Shown here in pieces: positions 16,576-23,486 of a stretch of 37,389 bases of DNA. The translations under genes and the position numbers were made by a program. Below the pieces are notes generated by a model. It had not been told where the DNA came from. It searched no databases and worked only from the letters and a program-made list of their open reading frames with translations. The stretch covers positions 1 through 37,389 of the IMG/VR virus record IMGVR_UViG_3300012944_000041; one strand, given 5' to 3'. The DNA is from a virus. Position 1 is the first letter of the stretch; each line of letters starts with the position of its first letter.

Positions 16576-17523
16576 CTAGTTGATCAGGGTTCCGAAGAAG
16601 TAGCCGCAATCCGTCCCGGTGACGCGCATGTCCTCGTAGGCCCAGCCACCGTAGTAGTCGGAGCGCACGCCCTCGTCCCAGTGACGGTACCGGGCCACCG
16701 CTGCCGCACCATCGGCGCTGACGTTGTCGAAGTCCGACCAGCTGAACATGTAACCCGCGGATGGCTCCATGATGGCCGGGGCCGGTGCGACGTAGCAGAG
16801 GAGGGCGCACGCGGTGACGAAATAGGCCATCGTCGCCGTCTGGCCCTCGGCAGCCGTGTTGTAGATGTGGTCGGCCACGATGACGCGCTCGACGTCGAAC
16901 ACGTTCTGCAAGAAGTCGGTGGTGATGATCTGGTCCTTGGTGATGGCGAGGCGCGAACGGATGTCCGGGCTCTGCTGCAGCGCGCGGAGCACGTCGCGAG
17001 CGATCACCATCGTGTTAGGCTCGTACTCGGTCGAAGCCTGAATCGTTTGCTTTGCGGTCGCCACCTCGGATACCGGGGTCGCGCCAGGCTGATCCCATCG
17101 GGTAGTCGGGGCGAAGTCGGTGCCCCAAACGCCGGTGGTCATGTATGTAGTGCTGAACTGAAGATCCTCGGCCAGCTGGAGCTTCTTCGAGACGTGGCCG
17201 ACGGCGGCGCGATCGATGTCGAAGTCGCTCTGAACACGGACCTCATCCGGCACCAGGTGGCGATAGCTCCATTCCTGGCAGTTGAATGTCCCTGTCGACG
17301 CAGTCCACCCGCCTTCGGCCGGGGTACCGCCCGGGGCCCTGCGCTTGGCCTCGTTCCTGTACTGATCGCCTTTGTTGAAGGTGAAGAAGAGACCGCTCTT
17401 CTTGTTCACGGGGACGACCGGGAACACGGTCCGCGCCAGCGACGGCTTCGTCTGCATGTACGCGATCGACATGTTCGTCAGCGCTTGGTCGATGTGAACT
17501 TGTGCGAGAGTCGGTTGGGCCAT
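16576..17523 (-). CDS. Major capsid protein, HK97-fold
   Basis: A 315-aa protein whose N-terminal part (SIAYMQTKPSLARTVFPVVP, then GLFFTFNKGDQYRNEAKRRA) matches the gp5/major-capsid type found in many siphophages, where this region leads into the E-loop. EWSYRHLVPDEVRVQSDFDI follows in the usual place. The size is right for a capsid protein without a fused scaffold. The gene order scaffold, decoration, capsid supports it. AGGAG lies about 8 nt before the ATG, as expected for a highly expressed gene. The C-terminal portion contains YRHWDEGVRSDYYGGWAYED, probably in the axial domain. Confidence 0.85.
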   Translation of the reverse strand: MAQPTLAQVHIDQALTNMSIAYMQTKPSLARTVFPVVPVNKKSGLFFTFNKGDQYRNEAKRRAPGGTPAEGGWTASTGTFNCQEWSYRHLVPDEVRVQSDFDIDRAAVGHVSKKLQLAEDLQFSTTYMTTGVWGTDFAPTTRWDQPGATPVSEVATAKQTIQASTEYEPNTMVIARDVLRALQQSPDIRSRLAITKDQIITTDFLQNVFDVERVIVADHIYNTAAEGQTATMAYFVTACALLCYVAPAPAIMEPSAGYMFSWSDFDNVSADGAAAVARYRHWDEGVRSDYYGGWAYEDMRVTGTDCGYFFGTLIN

Positions 17524-17567
17524 CGTGGATCTCCTGTTTCAGCGATTTCGACTTGAGGCGTCAGCTA

Positions 17568-17963
17568 TCAGCTGAAGCTGTTGATCCCGGCATGGACGAT
17601 CATGATCTCGATGACGTCTCCGTCGACGCCGTCCTCCAGAGCCATAGCCAACGCATAATCAGCGTTCGCCGCGATCGGGATGACCCGCGAGGTGGTCACT
17701 TGCGATTTGAGCAACTGACCGGCGGTGACCGCTGCGCCAGCTCGCGCCTTGCATGGACCGAGCGAGCAGACCTCTGCCACCTGACTTGCCGTCGGTGAAT
17801 TTTCCAGAATTCCGTAGCCCCTCTGGCCGTCGGTCGTGGTCCTGGTGACCGAGACGCCGTCTGTGCCGGAGATGGCGACCACCAAGAATTGTCCGGTGGT
17901 GGAGTAGTCCGCGGCAGCGACTCGCGTGGTGTCGACAAAGCCTCGAGAGAAGGTACTGGTCAT
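17568..17963 (-). CDS. Capsid decoration / cement protein (DUF2190-like)
   Basis: A 131-aa protein directly upstream of the capsid gene. It has the DUF2190-like pattern of head decoration proteins: a Gly/Ala/Thr-rich beta-barrel with GYGILENSPTASQVAEVCSL, then GAAVTAGQLLKS, and near the end ALAMALEDGVDGDVIEIMIV. Such proteins bind the capsid exterior after expansion and stabilise it. AAGGA precedes the ATG. Two close cysteines (C67, C71) flank a Leu-Gly-Pro turn. Confidence 0.75.
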   Translation of the reverse strand: MTSTFSRGFVDTTRVAAADYSTTGQFLVVAISGTDGVSVTRTTTDGQRGYGILENSPTASQVAEVCSLGPCKARAGAAVTAGQLLKSQVTTSRVIPIAANADYALAMALEDGVDGDVIEIMIVHAGINSFS

Positions 17964-17993
17964 GGTATTCGGTTCCTTTTCCTTGGCTCGGGA

Positions 17994-18815
17994 TCAGGCC
18001 CCGGAGCTGCGGTGCTCGCTGTAGAGGGACGGGTTCTGACGCGCAGCCTGCTCGAAGGCCTGCGCCTCAGTGAGCGTCGGCGTTTTCTCGACCAGAGCCT
18101 TCGCGATGGCGGTGAGCTTCCCGAGAGAGGACCCGTCGGTCACGGTCGAGCCGCGGGTGCCGAGCTGCTTCTTGTAGTGCGCGGCCTCGACGGCTTGGCC
18201 CTCATACGCGGCCAGGATGCGGCGGAGCTCCTCGCCCTCGGCCTTGTCGAGCGCGATGCCTTTGTCGGCCTTGCGCAGGATCTTGGCCAGAGCCACGGGC
18301 TCTCCGGACAGCGTCTTGAACTCGGTGCGGACCTTCTCGACCAGCTCTCGGACTTCACCGTCGGCCTGAAGTTTCTCGATGATGTCGCTCTGCTTCTTCA
18401 GCTCGGCATCGCGCTTGGCCAACTGCTCCTCGGCGTCCTTGCGCTGCTTCGACAAGAACTCTTCGACCTCCGGGTCGAGCCGCTTGCCGAAAGGGTTGTG
18501 AGGAGGGGGCGGACCGCCTCCGCCGCCGCCAGCGCCCGCGGCCGGAGATGCGCCGCCCGGATTCTGGGGCTGGCCTCCGCCGCCGAGCGCCTGCATCGCC
18601 TGCGCCTTCTGCTCGGGAGTGAGATCGGCCAACATCTTGAGCAGGTCTTCCATGGTCATGCCTATGTCCTTTTTGACTTCGCTTCGGCGCTTCCAGAGCG
18701 CGATCCTGGCAGGAAAGAGGTCGGTTCCAGCGGCGCCCTTGTCGACCAGCGCCACCGCGTCGAGCCTGAGATTCTTGAGGAGCGTCCGCTTGAATGGCTT
18801 GGTTTTGGTGGTCAA
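17994..18815 (-). CDS. Capsid scaffold protein with XkdF-like leader
   Basis: A 273-aa protein that probably guides capsid assembly and is then removed. Residues 12-45 (LLKNLRLDAVALVDKGA) resemble the linker that follows the protease domain in XkdF-type proteins. A Gly/Pro-rich disordered stretch (about 77-108) follows, then a long charged coiled coil (about 115-235: VEEFLSKQRKDAEEQLAKRD and onward), characteristic of scaffolds. The start is TTG 18815, overlapping the protease stop as TTGA, so protease and scaffold are translationally coupled and may once have been one chain. No ATG lies between that TTG and the conserved leader. Confidence 0.75.
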   Translation of the reverse strand: MTTKTKPFKRTLLKNLRLDAVALVDKGAAGTDLFPARIALWKRRSEVKKDIGMTMEDLLKMLADLTPEQKAQAMQALGGGGQPQNPGGASPAAGAGGGGGGPPPPHNPFGKRLDPEVEEFLSKQRKDAEEQLAKRDAELKKQSDIIEKLQADGEVRELVEKVRTEFKTLSGEPVALAKILRKADKGIALDKAEGEELRRILAAYEGQAVEAAHYKKQLGTRGSTVTDGSSLGKLTAIAKALVEKTPTLTEAQAFEQAARQNPSLYSEHRSSGA

Positions 18816-19210
18816 GCCGGCACCCGCTCGCCCGCGCCCTGGATCGAGAGCTCGGCCAGCTCACCCGACCTCACCCGCGCGATCGCCTCCGGATCATGGA
18901 TCTCCATGGTCAGCCACCAGCCGTCGGGGCCTTCCGGGATGCCCATCGCCTTCCGTTTTTCGGCGGTGAACACCACCGACTCGACCAGGCGACCGACCGG
19001 TGGGCCCTCATGGAGGACGTTCGCGACCGGAGCCGCTGACTTGACGAACTCGCGGACCGCCCGCTCCATCTCTGCGGTGTCGATCGCATCTTCCTCATGG
19101 TCCCAGATCAACGCGCCATCGGCGTCCTTGGAGAAGAGGGCCCAGCCGGAGACGCTGAATGGCTCCCCGGCTGGGCTCTCGATCTTGGCGATGGGGACTC
19201 GGATCTGCAT
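18812..19210 (-). CDS. Capsid maturation protease, XkdF-like (peptidase S78-type)
   Basis: A 132-aa protein matching the XkdF-like prohead protease family. FSVSGWALFSKDADG opens the domain; NVLHEGPPVG carries the likely catalytic histidine; GWWLTMEIHDPEAIARVRSG leads to LAELSIQGAGE, with the likely nucleophile serine in the LS-I-G motif. It would cleave scaffold and perhaps capsid N-termini during maturation. ATG 19210 was chosen over TTG 19213; the ribosome-binding site is weak in either case. The gene is the first of the minus-strand head group after the divergent regulator and overlaps the scaffold start by 4 nt. Confidence 0.8.
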   Translation of the reverse strand: MQIRVPIAKIESPAGEPFSVSGWALFSKDADGALIWDHEEDAIDTAEMERAVREFVKSAAPVANVLHEGPPVGRLVESVVFTAEKRKAMGIPEGPDGWWLTMEIHDPEAIARVRSGELAELSIQGAGERVPA

Positions 19211-19316
19211 CAAGGCGACCGGACTGCTGACGGGACCATGGTGCAGAGCGGCGGGCCGGTTCTAGGGGAAATCGGTTTACTGGTGGCGCGCGTGAGTTGA
19301 TTGCGCTGATGTTGTA
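19211..19316. promoter_or_regulatory. Divergent intergenic region between HTH gene (+) and protease gene (-)
   Basis: The only divergent gene pair in the window is separated by about 106 bp, so at least a plus-strand promoter for the HTH gene must lie here or nearby. A TGTAAT hexamer at 19313-19318 matches five of six positions of a sigma-70 -10 box, but no good -35 at normal spacing was seen. The region also holds an 8-bp palindrome (ACCATGGT) and an imperfect dyad described separately. Promoter placement is tentative. Confidence 0.35.
19256..19275. promoter_or_regulatory. Imperfect inverted repeat, candidate operator
   Basis: CCGGTT (19256-19261) and AATCGG (19270-19275) form a dyad with five of six bases paired around an 8-nt centre. 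It lies in the divergent region about 40 bp upstream of the HTH gene, where an autoregulatory XRE-type protein would be expected to bind. Such a short imperfect dyad can arise by chance in high-GC DNA. Confidence 0.2.
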
Positions 19317-19676
19317 ATGGTACCTCTTGAGTCCATGAAAGAACCCCGCGCCTTCGGGCCGCGACTCAAGGATCTCCGACTTGCCAGTGGCACGAAGGCC
19401 TCGGCGCTGGCGGCTGAAATGGGGGTGAGCGCGACTCGGCTGTCGGCGCTGGAGAATGGGTGGGCGCGACCGCCGGCGGCGGATCGGATCGTCAAGGCCG
19501 CAGCGTTCATCGGCGCCGATCCGGGAGAGCTCCTCGCGCTCGCGGCGCGGGATCGAGAGATCTACGTGCTCGAGGCCATCACCGCCGAGCACGTGCTCAC
19601 CGCCGAGGCGATCATCTCGCGGTGGCGGTCGCTCAGCGGGGCCCAGCTGGTCAAGCTGCGCGCGCTGGTGGCCTAG
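19317..19676 (+). CDS. XRE-family helix-turn-helix regulator, only plus-strand gene
   Basis: A 119-aa protein with a Cro/C1-type HTH at about residues 14-72: RLKDLRLASGTKASALAAEM, then VSATRLSALENGWARPPA, the recognition-helix and following-turn pattern of this family. About 45 C-terminal residues (ITAEHVLTAEAIISRWRSLS) may form a small dimerisation region. It is encoded against all other genes, between portal and protease, and its stop codon shares CTAG (19673-19676) with the portal stop. It could be a repressor, an antisense-acting regulator of late genes or a moron. ATG 19335 (MKEPRAFG) is an equally good start, and neither has a clear ribosome-binding site. Confidence 0.75.
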   Translation: MVPLESMKEPRAFGPRLKDLRLASGTKASALAAEMGVSATRLSALENGWARPPAADRIVKAAAFIGADPGELLALAARDREIYVLEAITAEHVLTAEAIISRWRSLSGAQLVKLRALVA

Positions 19677-21226
19677 CCTACGATCGGAGACGGCGGCTGG
19701 ATGATCGCCGAACCGGGGCCTATCGATGTTCCGTTCCCGCCCGGGTACACCGATGCAACGATCGGCGATGGCGGCGGCGGAGCAAGCGCGGGGACAGGGA
19801 TCAACTCCGGGTCTTCGCCGAGCGGCTCGATGTCTCCGAGCTCTCGGTAGCGGGTCTCGATGTTCTTGTCGATCGTGAGCGCGCCGCTTTCGACGCCGAG
19901 CTTGACGTAGTTCGCGAACGCCTCGGCGTCTTGCGCCCGAAGGTCCTCATGCTCGAAGGTCCCGCGAAGCATCTTCGGGATCCCGTTCACCGCGTACAGC
20001 TTGTCGAGCGCCTCATTGAGCGTCTCGCGCATCTTGGCCAGGATCGTGTTCCCGGTGAGCAGGAAGGTTGAGACTTTGCTTTCGTCGAGGGAGCGGGCTC
20101 CAACTCCATCCATGCCAGCGAGCATGAAGCCCGCGCCGAGGCCGGCGGCGATCCGCATCTCGTAGCGGCGGATCGGAATGTCTGCGGAGACAGCACGGGC
20201 GCCGCCGGAGGTCATCAGCCGGAACTTGTATCCGGTGGGCCCGTTGTTATCGATCTCGCACGGGATCACCGCGCCTTCGAAGGCGTCGCGGCGGATCTTC
20301 TGCACGAAGTCCCACATATCTTCGAGGGTCTGATTCTCCGCCGCGCTCCGCCCCTGGCTCTTGATGACGGCGAGCGGCACCTCCATCACCGGGTAGCCGC
20401 AAAGGTCGCGCTCGAGCCCTACGAGTTCATGCTGCTGCGCGCTGCTCTTGTAGTAGTAAGCTTGCTCGGCGATGGACAGAAGCGAGATTCCTTCTGGCGA
20501 ATTCTTCGCGCCGCGAAATCGGAAGTTGCTGATCTTGGCGGCGGGGATGTCGACGATCTTGTAGACGGGAGGGGCTTGCTGCCGCCACACCGACGGACTG
20601 TCGCTCTCGAGATCCCAGTCGTATTCCCAGATCGTCTCGAGCGGCCTGATGCCCCAACTCTTCCAGCCGACGAAGCCATCAGCGATCTTGCTGTTGTCGG
20701 CGTCGCATCGCTTGAGCGTCCGCTCCATCGGGGCGGCGCCATCGCGCGCGGCAAAGTAAATGACCTCGTCGACGAACTCCTCCCACGTCTGGTCCATGTC
20801 GGTCATCGCGCGCGTCATCCGTTCGGCCCACTTCTCGGAGCCGGGGACGACGGCCTCGGACTCTGGCAGCTTCGGCGGCTCAACTCGCCACTTCGCGGAA
20901 CCGAGGAAGAGTTGCAGATTCCAGAGATAGCCGCCGACGATCAGATCGACGTCGGCCATCTCGCGAAAGACGGCCCACTTCTTCTTCCCCTGGAGCCGCT
21001 TCCTCCACTCCTCGATGATCCTCGTCCTTCCAACCTCGCTGGTCCGCTTCAGGCCGCGCGAGCCGTAGATCGACACCTCGGGCACAGGTTGCTCGCCCGG
21101 CGTCATCGCCCCGATTGGTTGGCTCGGCCCCGGTGAGAGCACGCCGATCGGGTTCTGCGGCGTCACAGGCGGAGAGCCGGGGAGGATGGTTCTAATGCCG
21201 CCGACGATGCTGTTGATGATGCCCAT
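19673..21226 (-). CDS. Portal protein (Mu gp29-like)
   Basis: A 517-aa protein forming the DNA-entry ring at one capsid vertex. Portal features are the MADVDLIVGGYLWNLQLFLG segment (near residue 90) and W-R-V-E-P, then a long helical stem with FVDEVIYFAARDGAAPMERT. The late RYEMRIAAGLGAGFMLAGMD resembles the Mu gp29 / DUF935 group. Both ends are low-complexity and Pro/Gly-rich. GGAGG precedes the ATG, and the start overlaps the previous stop as TAATG. The 3' end is convergent with the HTH gene, sharing the CTAG that encodes both stops. Unusually it follows rather than precedes the gpF-like gene. Confidence 0.8.
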   Translation of the reverse strand: MGIINSIVGGIRTILPGSPPVTPQNPIGVLSPGPSQPIGAMTPGEQPVPEVSIYGSRGLKRTSEVGRTRIIEEWRKRLQGKKKWAVFREMADVDLIVGGYLWNLQLFLGSAKWRVEPPKLPESEAVVPGSEKWAERMTRAMTDMDQTWEEFVDEVIYFAARDGAAPMERTLKRCDADNSKIADGFVGWKSWGIRPLETIWEYDWDLESDSPSVWRQQAPPVYKIVDIPAAKISNFRFRGAKNSPEGISLLSIAEQAYYYKSSAQQHELVGLERDLCGYPVMEVPLAVIKSQGRSAAENQTLEDMWDFVQKIRRDAFEGAVIPCEIDNNGPTGYKFRLMTSGGARAVSADIPIRRYEMRIAAGLGAGFMLAGMDGVGARSLDESKVSTFLLTGNTILAKMRETLNEALDKLYAVNGIPKMLRGTFEHEDLRAQDAEAFANYVKLGVESGALTIDKNIETRYRELGDIEPLGEDPELIPVPALAPPPPSPIVASVYPGGNGTSIGPGSAIIQPPSPIVG

Positions 21227-21387
21227 TAGTTCCTCCGCTCATCGAACCCTAGCAGGGTCCAACAGAGCCCCCAAAGCAGCGGCGCAATGAGCACAGCTTC
21301 TTGGTCTGCGATGTCGCCGTCTAGCCAATATTCCCACACAGCATTGCCGTGCGGGCTCATTGCGAAGACGATGGAGTGCTCGCTCAT
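21226..21387 (-). CDS. Hypothetical 53-aa protein
   Basis: A small protein, MSEHSIVFAMSPHGNAVWEY at the start and a hydrophobic centre near the C-terminus (AVLIAPLLWGLCWTLLGF). That segment could be one membrane helix or an amphipathic helix. ATG 21387 was chosen because it overlaps the upstream stop as ATGA; the frame is open a little further. The stop overlaps the portal ATG as TAATG, and the GGAGG for the portal lies inside this gene. Function unknown. Confidence 0.5.
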   Translation of the reverse strand: MSEHSIVFAMSPHGNAVWEYWLDGDIADQEAVLIAPLLWGLCWTLLGFDERRN

Positions 21388-21803
21388 GCTCCGTTTGCGG
21401 CAGCCGGCCACGGCTCGACAGGATCCGGCTCAGCGGCTGCGCGCGTAGGCGGCACGACCAATGCCGACTTCGGTTCGTTCGGCGTGATATGCACGATCTG
21501 GCGAACCCGCTGCGAGATGGGGTCGACCAATCCGGCCATGCCGGGCTGCTGCTGCAAGATGGCGCCGATGACCATGTCAGCCACGGCGCGCATCGTGACG
21601 AGATGGCAGAGCTCCGCGGTGATCATGAGCGGCCCGGGTGGCAAGACAGCTCGACGATGGATGCCCATTTGCTGCAACGCTGCCAGCACGAAATCGGAGG
21701 CGAAAGGGATCTCGAGCGCGGCCACTTGCTCGACCTGCTGCTGCATCTGACCGGCCTGCTTGACCTGCCGCTGTAGCATCGCATCCTGAAGTTTCTTGTT
21801 CAT
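21384..21803 (-). CDS. Hypothetical head-region protein
   Basis: A 139-aa protein with a Gln-rich helical N-terminus (MNKKLQDAMLQRQVKQAGQM, then QQQVEQVAAL), a central region with MITAELCHLVTMRAVADMVI, and a Pro/Ala-rich tail. I recognise no family. It is one of three small genes between the gpF-like protein and the portal, linked by ATGA overlaps on both sides. A GGAG site lies before the ATG. A role in portal assembly or DNA packaging is possible from place only. Confidence 0.5.
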   Translation of the reverse strand: MNKKLQDAMLQRQVKQAGQMQQQVEQVAALEIPFASDFVLAALQQMGIHRRAVLPPGPLMITAELCHLVTMRAVADMVIGAILQQQPGMAGLVDPISQRVRQIVHITPNEPKSALVVPPTRAAAEPDPVEPWPAAANGA

Positions 21804-22054
21804 CGTGGCTCCGGATCTGCGTCGACGACGCGCGCGATCGCATCGCGTTCTTGGGTCATCAAGTCGAGCTGCGTCCGCAGCGACATCACTTGCCGCGCGA
21901 GCCGCTGGTTGTCCGCGGCCTGCTGCTGATACGCGCGGAGCTGCGTGAGCGCAAGCTGCAGTGTCGTCACCGCGCTGGTCACCGCAGCCACGGCGCTATC
22001 AAGGTCGTTCGGGCCCGTGCTCAAGTCCACGGTCACGGATGGTTCGTCGCTCAT
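21800..22054 (-). CDS. Small coiled-coil protein
   Basis: An 84-aa protein starting MSDEPSVTVDLS. Residues from about 20 to 78 are helical with heptad-like spacing (VAAVTSAVTTLQLALTQLRA, then QRLARQVMSLRTQLDLMTQE). ATG 22054, with GGAGGG upstream and an ATGA overlap with the gpF-like stop, was preferred to the longer start at 22102. It may be an accessory or chaperone-like factor for the head proteins beside it; this is inference. Confidence 0.5.
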   Translation of the reverse strand: MSDEPSVTVDLSTGPNDLDSAVAAVTSAVTTLQLALTQLRAYQQQAADNQRLARQVMSLRTQLDLMTQERDAIARVVDADPEPR

Positions 22055-23166
22055 GCCGCCCTCCGTCCTGTCGCTGACGAGATAATCGCGCGTGTCGTGC
22101 ACCGACAGTTGATGGTCGAGGCAATGGGCGCGCTCGGGTCGCCGGGATAGCGCAGCTCATTCCCGAGGCCGTCGGTCCACGTCTCGTGTATGCCGCGCCG
22201 CACCCGGTTCAGCTTCTCGTGGTGTCGCGCGCCGGAACGCCCATCGCTCTGCGCGAGCCACTCCACCTCTTGGATGCCAGCAGCCTGGTAGCCTTCGAAG
22301 ATGCCTGTATTCTCTGCCTGTGCCAGTTCGGTCTGCGCAATGATCGCTGCGCGTTCGGGTGAGAAAACAAACAACCGCTCATCGCTTGAACCGGCGTGGA
22401 CCTGCGTGTGAAGTCGCCGCGCGATCTCTCCCGCGCTCGGCTTCGGCACCTCGGCCGACCATTCGGCGATGGAGTCTCGCACCTGCGTCCTGACCTGGTG
22501 CTGGAGTCCAGCGCTGATCCGGTCCGCGCGCTGGATGATGCCTTGGCGCATCTCCCAAAACCATTTGATCCCGGTCGATGCGCCAGCGAGCGCCTGGGCC
22601 TGGAGCGACTCGGGCACCACGTCGGGAGCCACGCGGTTCGCCGCGGCTGAGGCCTGTTTCATGCCGAAAAGCAGCAGGAGCTTCCGCAGCTCGAGCTCCG
22701 CCTGGTGCTCGTTCGGCTGCAGCGTTGACTCGGCTGGCAGAGGGACGTGCATCAACCCTGGCGCGATCGCTCGATCCGCGACCCGGTCCTCCGCGGCCAG
22801 CGCCCGCTCGATGGCTTTGGTCTTCGCCTCGGTCTCGGCGATCTGCCGCTCAAGCTCCTTCGCCCGGGCCTCCTGAGCCGCGGTCTCGTGCTGCACGGCT
22901 TGGATCCGCGCGAGGTCTCGCTGGGCCCGATCGGTCTTCCGGCGCTGCTCCTCGAGGGCTTGCTGCGCTGCTTCCCGCCGGCGCCGCGCCTCATCGAGGT
23001 CAGCCTGCGTGAGCGGCCGCTTCACCTTGGCGAAGCTCGAGCCCAGCATCGCCAGCTCGCGGGTGAGGTACCGAGCCGACCAGCGCCGGAGCCACTCGTC
23101 CACGTGCCGCGCCAGCGCCAGGGTCGGGGCGATGATCCGACGATTATGGGCAGCCAGCGTGGTCAC
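22051..23166 (-). CDS. Head morphogenesis / minor capsid protein (Mu gpF-like)
   Basis: A 371-aa protein. Residues ~50-135 form a highly charged coiled coil (DEARRRREAAQQALEEQRRK and onward). The C-terminal ~110 residues have the gpF/SPP1 gp7-like domain: AIIAQTELAQAENTGIFEGY, VEWLAQSDGRSGARHHEKLN and a final STINCRCTTRAII, the conserved Cys-Arg-Cys end. Such proteins are present in few copies in the capsid and help connect portal and DNA. The start is GTG 23166, overlapping the upstream stop as GTGA. The order terminase, gpF-like, portal is the reverse of the usual portal, gpF-like order. Confidence 0.8.
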   Translation of the reverse strand: MTTLAAHNRRIIAPTLALARHVDEWLRRWSARYLTRELAMLGSSFAKVKRPLTQADLDEARRRREAAQQALEEQRRKTDRAQRDLARIQAVQHETAAQEARAKELERQIAETEAKTKAIERALAAEDRVADRAIAPGLMHVPLPAESTLQPNEHQAELELRKLLLLFGMKQASAAANRVAPDVVPESLQAQALAGASTGIKWFWEMRQGIIQRADRISAGLQHQVRTQVRDSIAEWSAEVPKPSAGEIARRLHTQVHAGSSDERLFVFSPERAAIIAQTELAQAENTGIFEGYQAAGIQEVEWLAQSDGRSGARHHEKLNRVRRGIHETWTDGLGNELRYPGDPSAPIASTINCRCTTRAIISSATGRRAA

Positions 23167-23453
23167 GCGTCCTGGTCGCGCCCTGAGAAGCCTCCACGCG
23201 GTCCGAGTGGCGGGAAGGTGTCCTTGACCGCCTCGGCCTCCGCGAGACCACTGGCGGCAGTCTGCGGAAGCGCACGCAGCGCCTTGGCCACCTGGCTCGC
23301 CGCACCGGGCTCCGTCTTGGCCCCGCTGCCGGTCGTGCCGACGTAGGTGCCCGGCTCCACCTCCTCAGCGGTCCCGATGACGAGGTCGCCGCACCGCACG
23401 ACGCGGATCCCCCCGGCGTCCGGATCGGAGAAGGTGAAGTTCGCTGCGGTCAT
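23163..23453 (-). CDS. Hypothetical protein between terminase and gpF-like gene
   Basis: A 96-aa protein with a small beta-rich N-terminal part (FTFSDPDAGGIRVVRCGDLV, IGTAEEVEPGTYVG) followed by an Ala/Gly-rich and probably disordered C-terminus. No family recognised. ATG 23453 was preferred over TTG 23483, which lies only 3 nt after the terminase stop; neither has a clear ribosome-binding site. The stop overlaps the gpF-like GTG as GTGA. Confidence 0.45.
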   Translation of the reverse strand: MTAANFTFSDPDAGGIRVVRCGDLVIGTAEEVEPGTYVGTTGSGAKTEPGAASQVAKALRALPQTAASGLAEAEAVKDTFPPLGPRGGFSGRDQDA

Positions 23454-23486
23454 GAGGTGGTTCTGCCACAAGGTCGGCTCCAAAGT

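Noticed and set aside
16426-17556. 376-aa plus-strand open frame opposite the capsid gene
   Set aside because: Antisense shadow; the capsid protein on the minus strand is well supported.
17889-19265. 458-aa plus-strand open frame opposite scaffold and protease
   Set aside because: Same reason: antisense shadow of genes with recognised motifs; low-complexity Leu/Gly/Arg composition.
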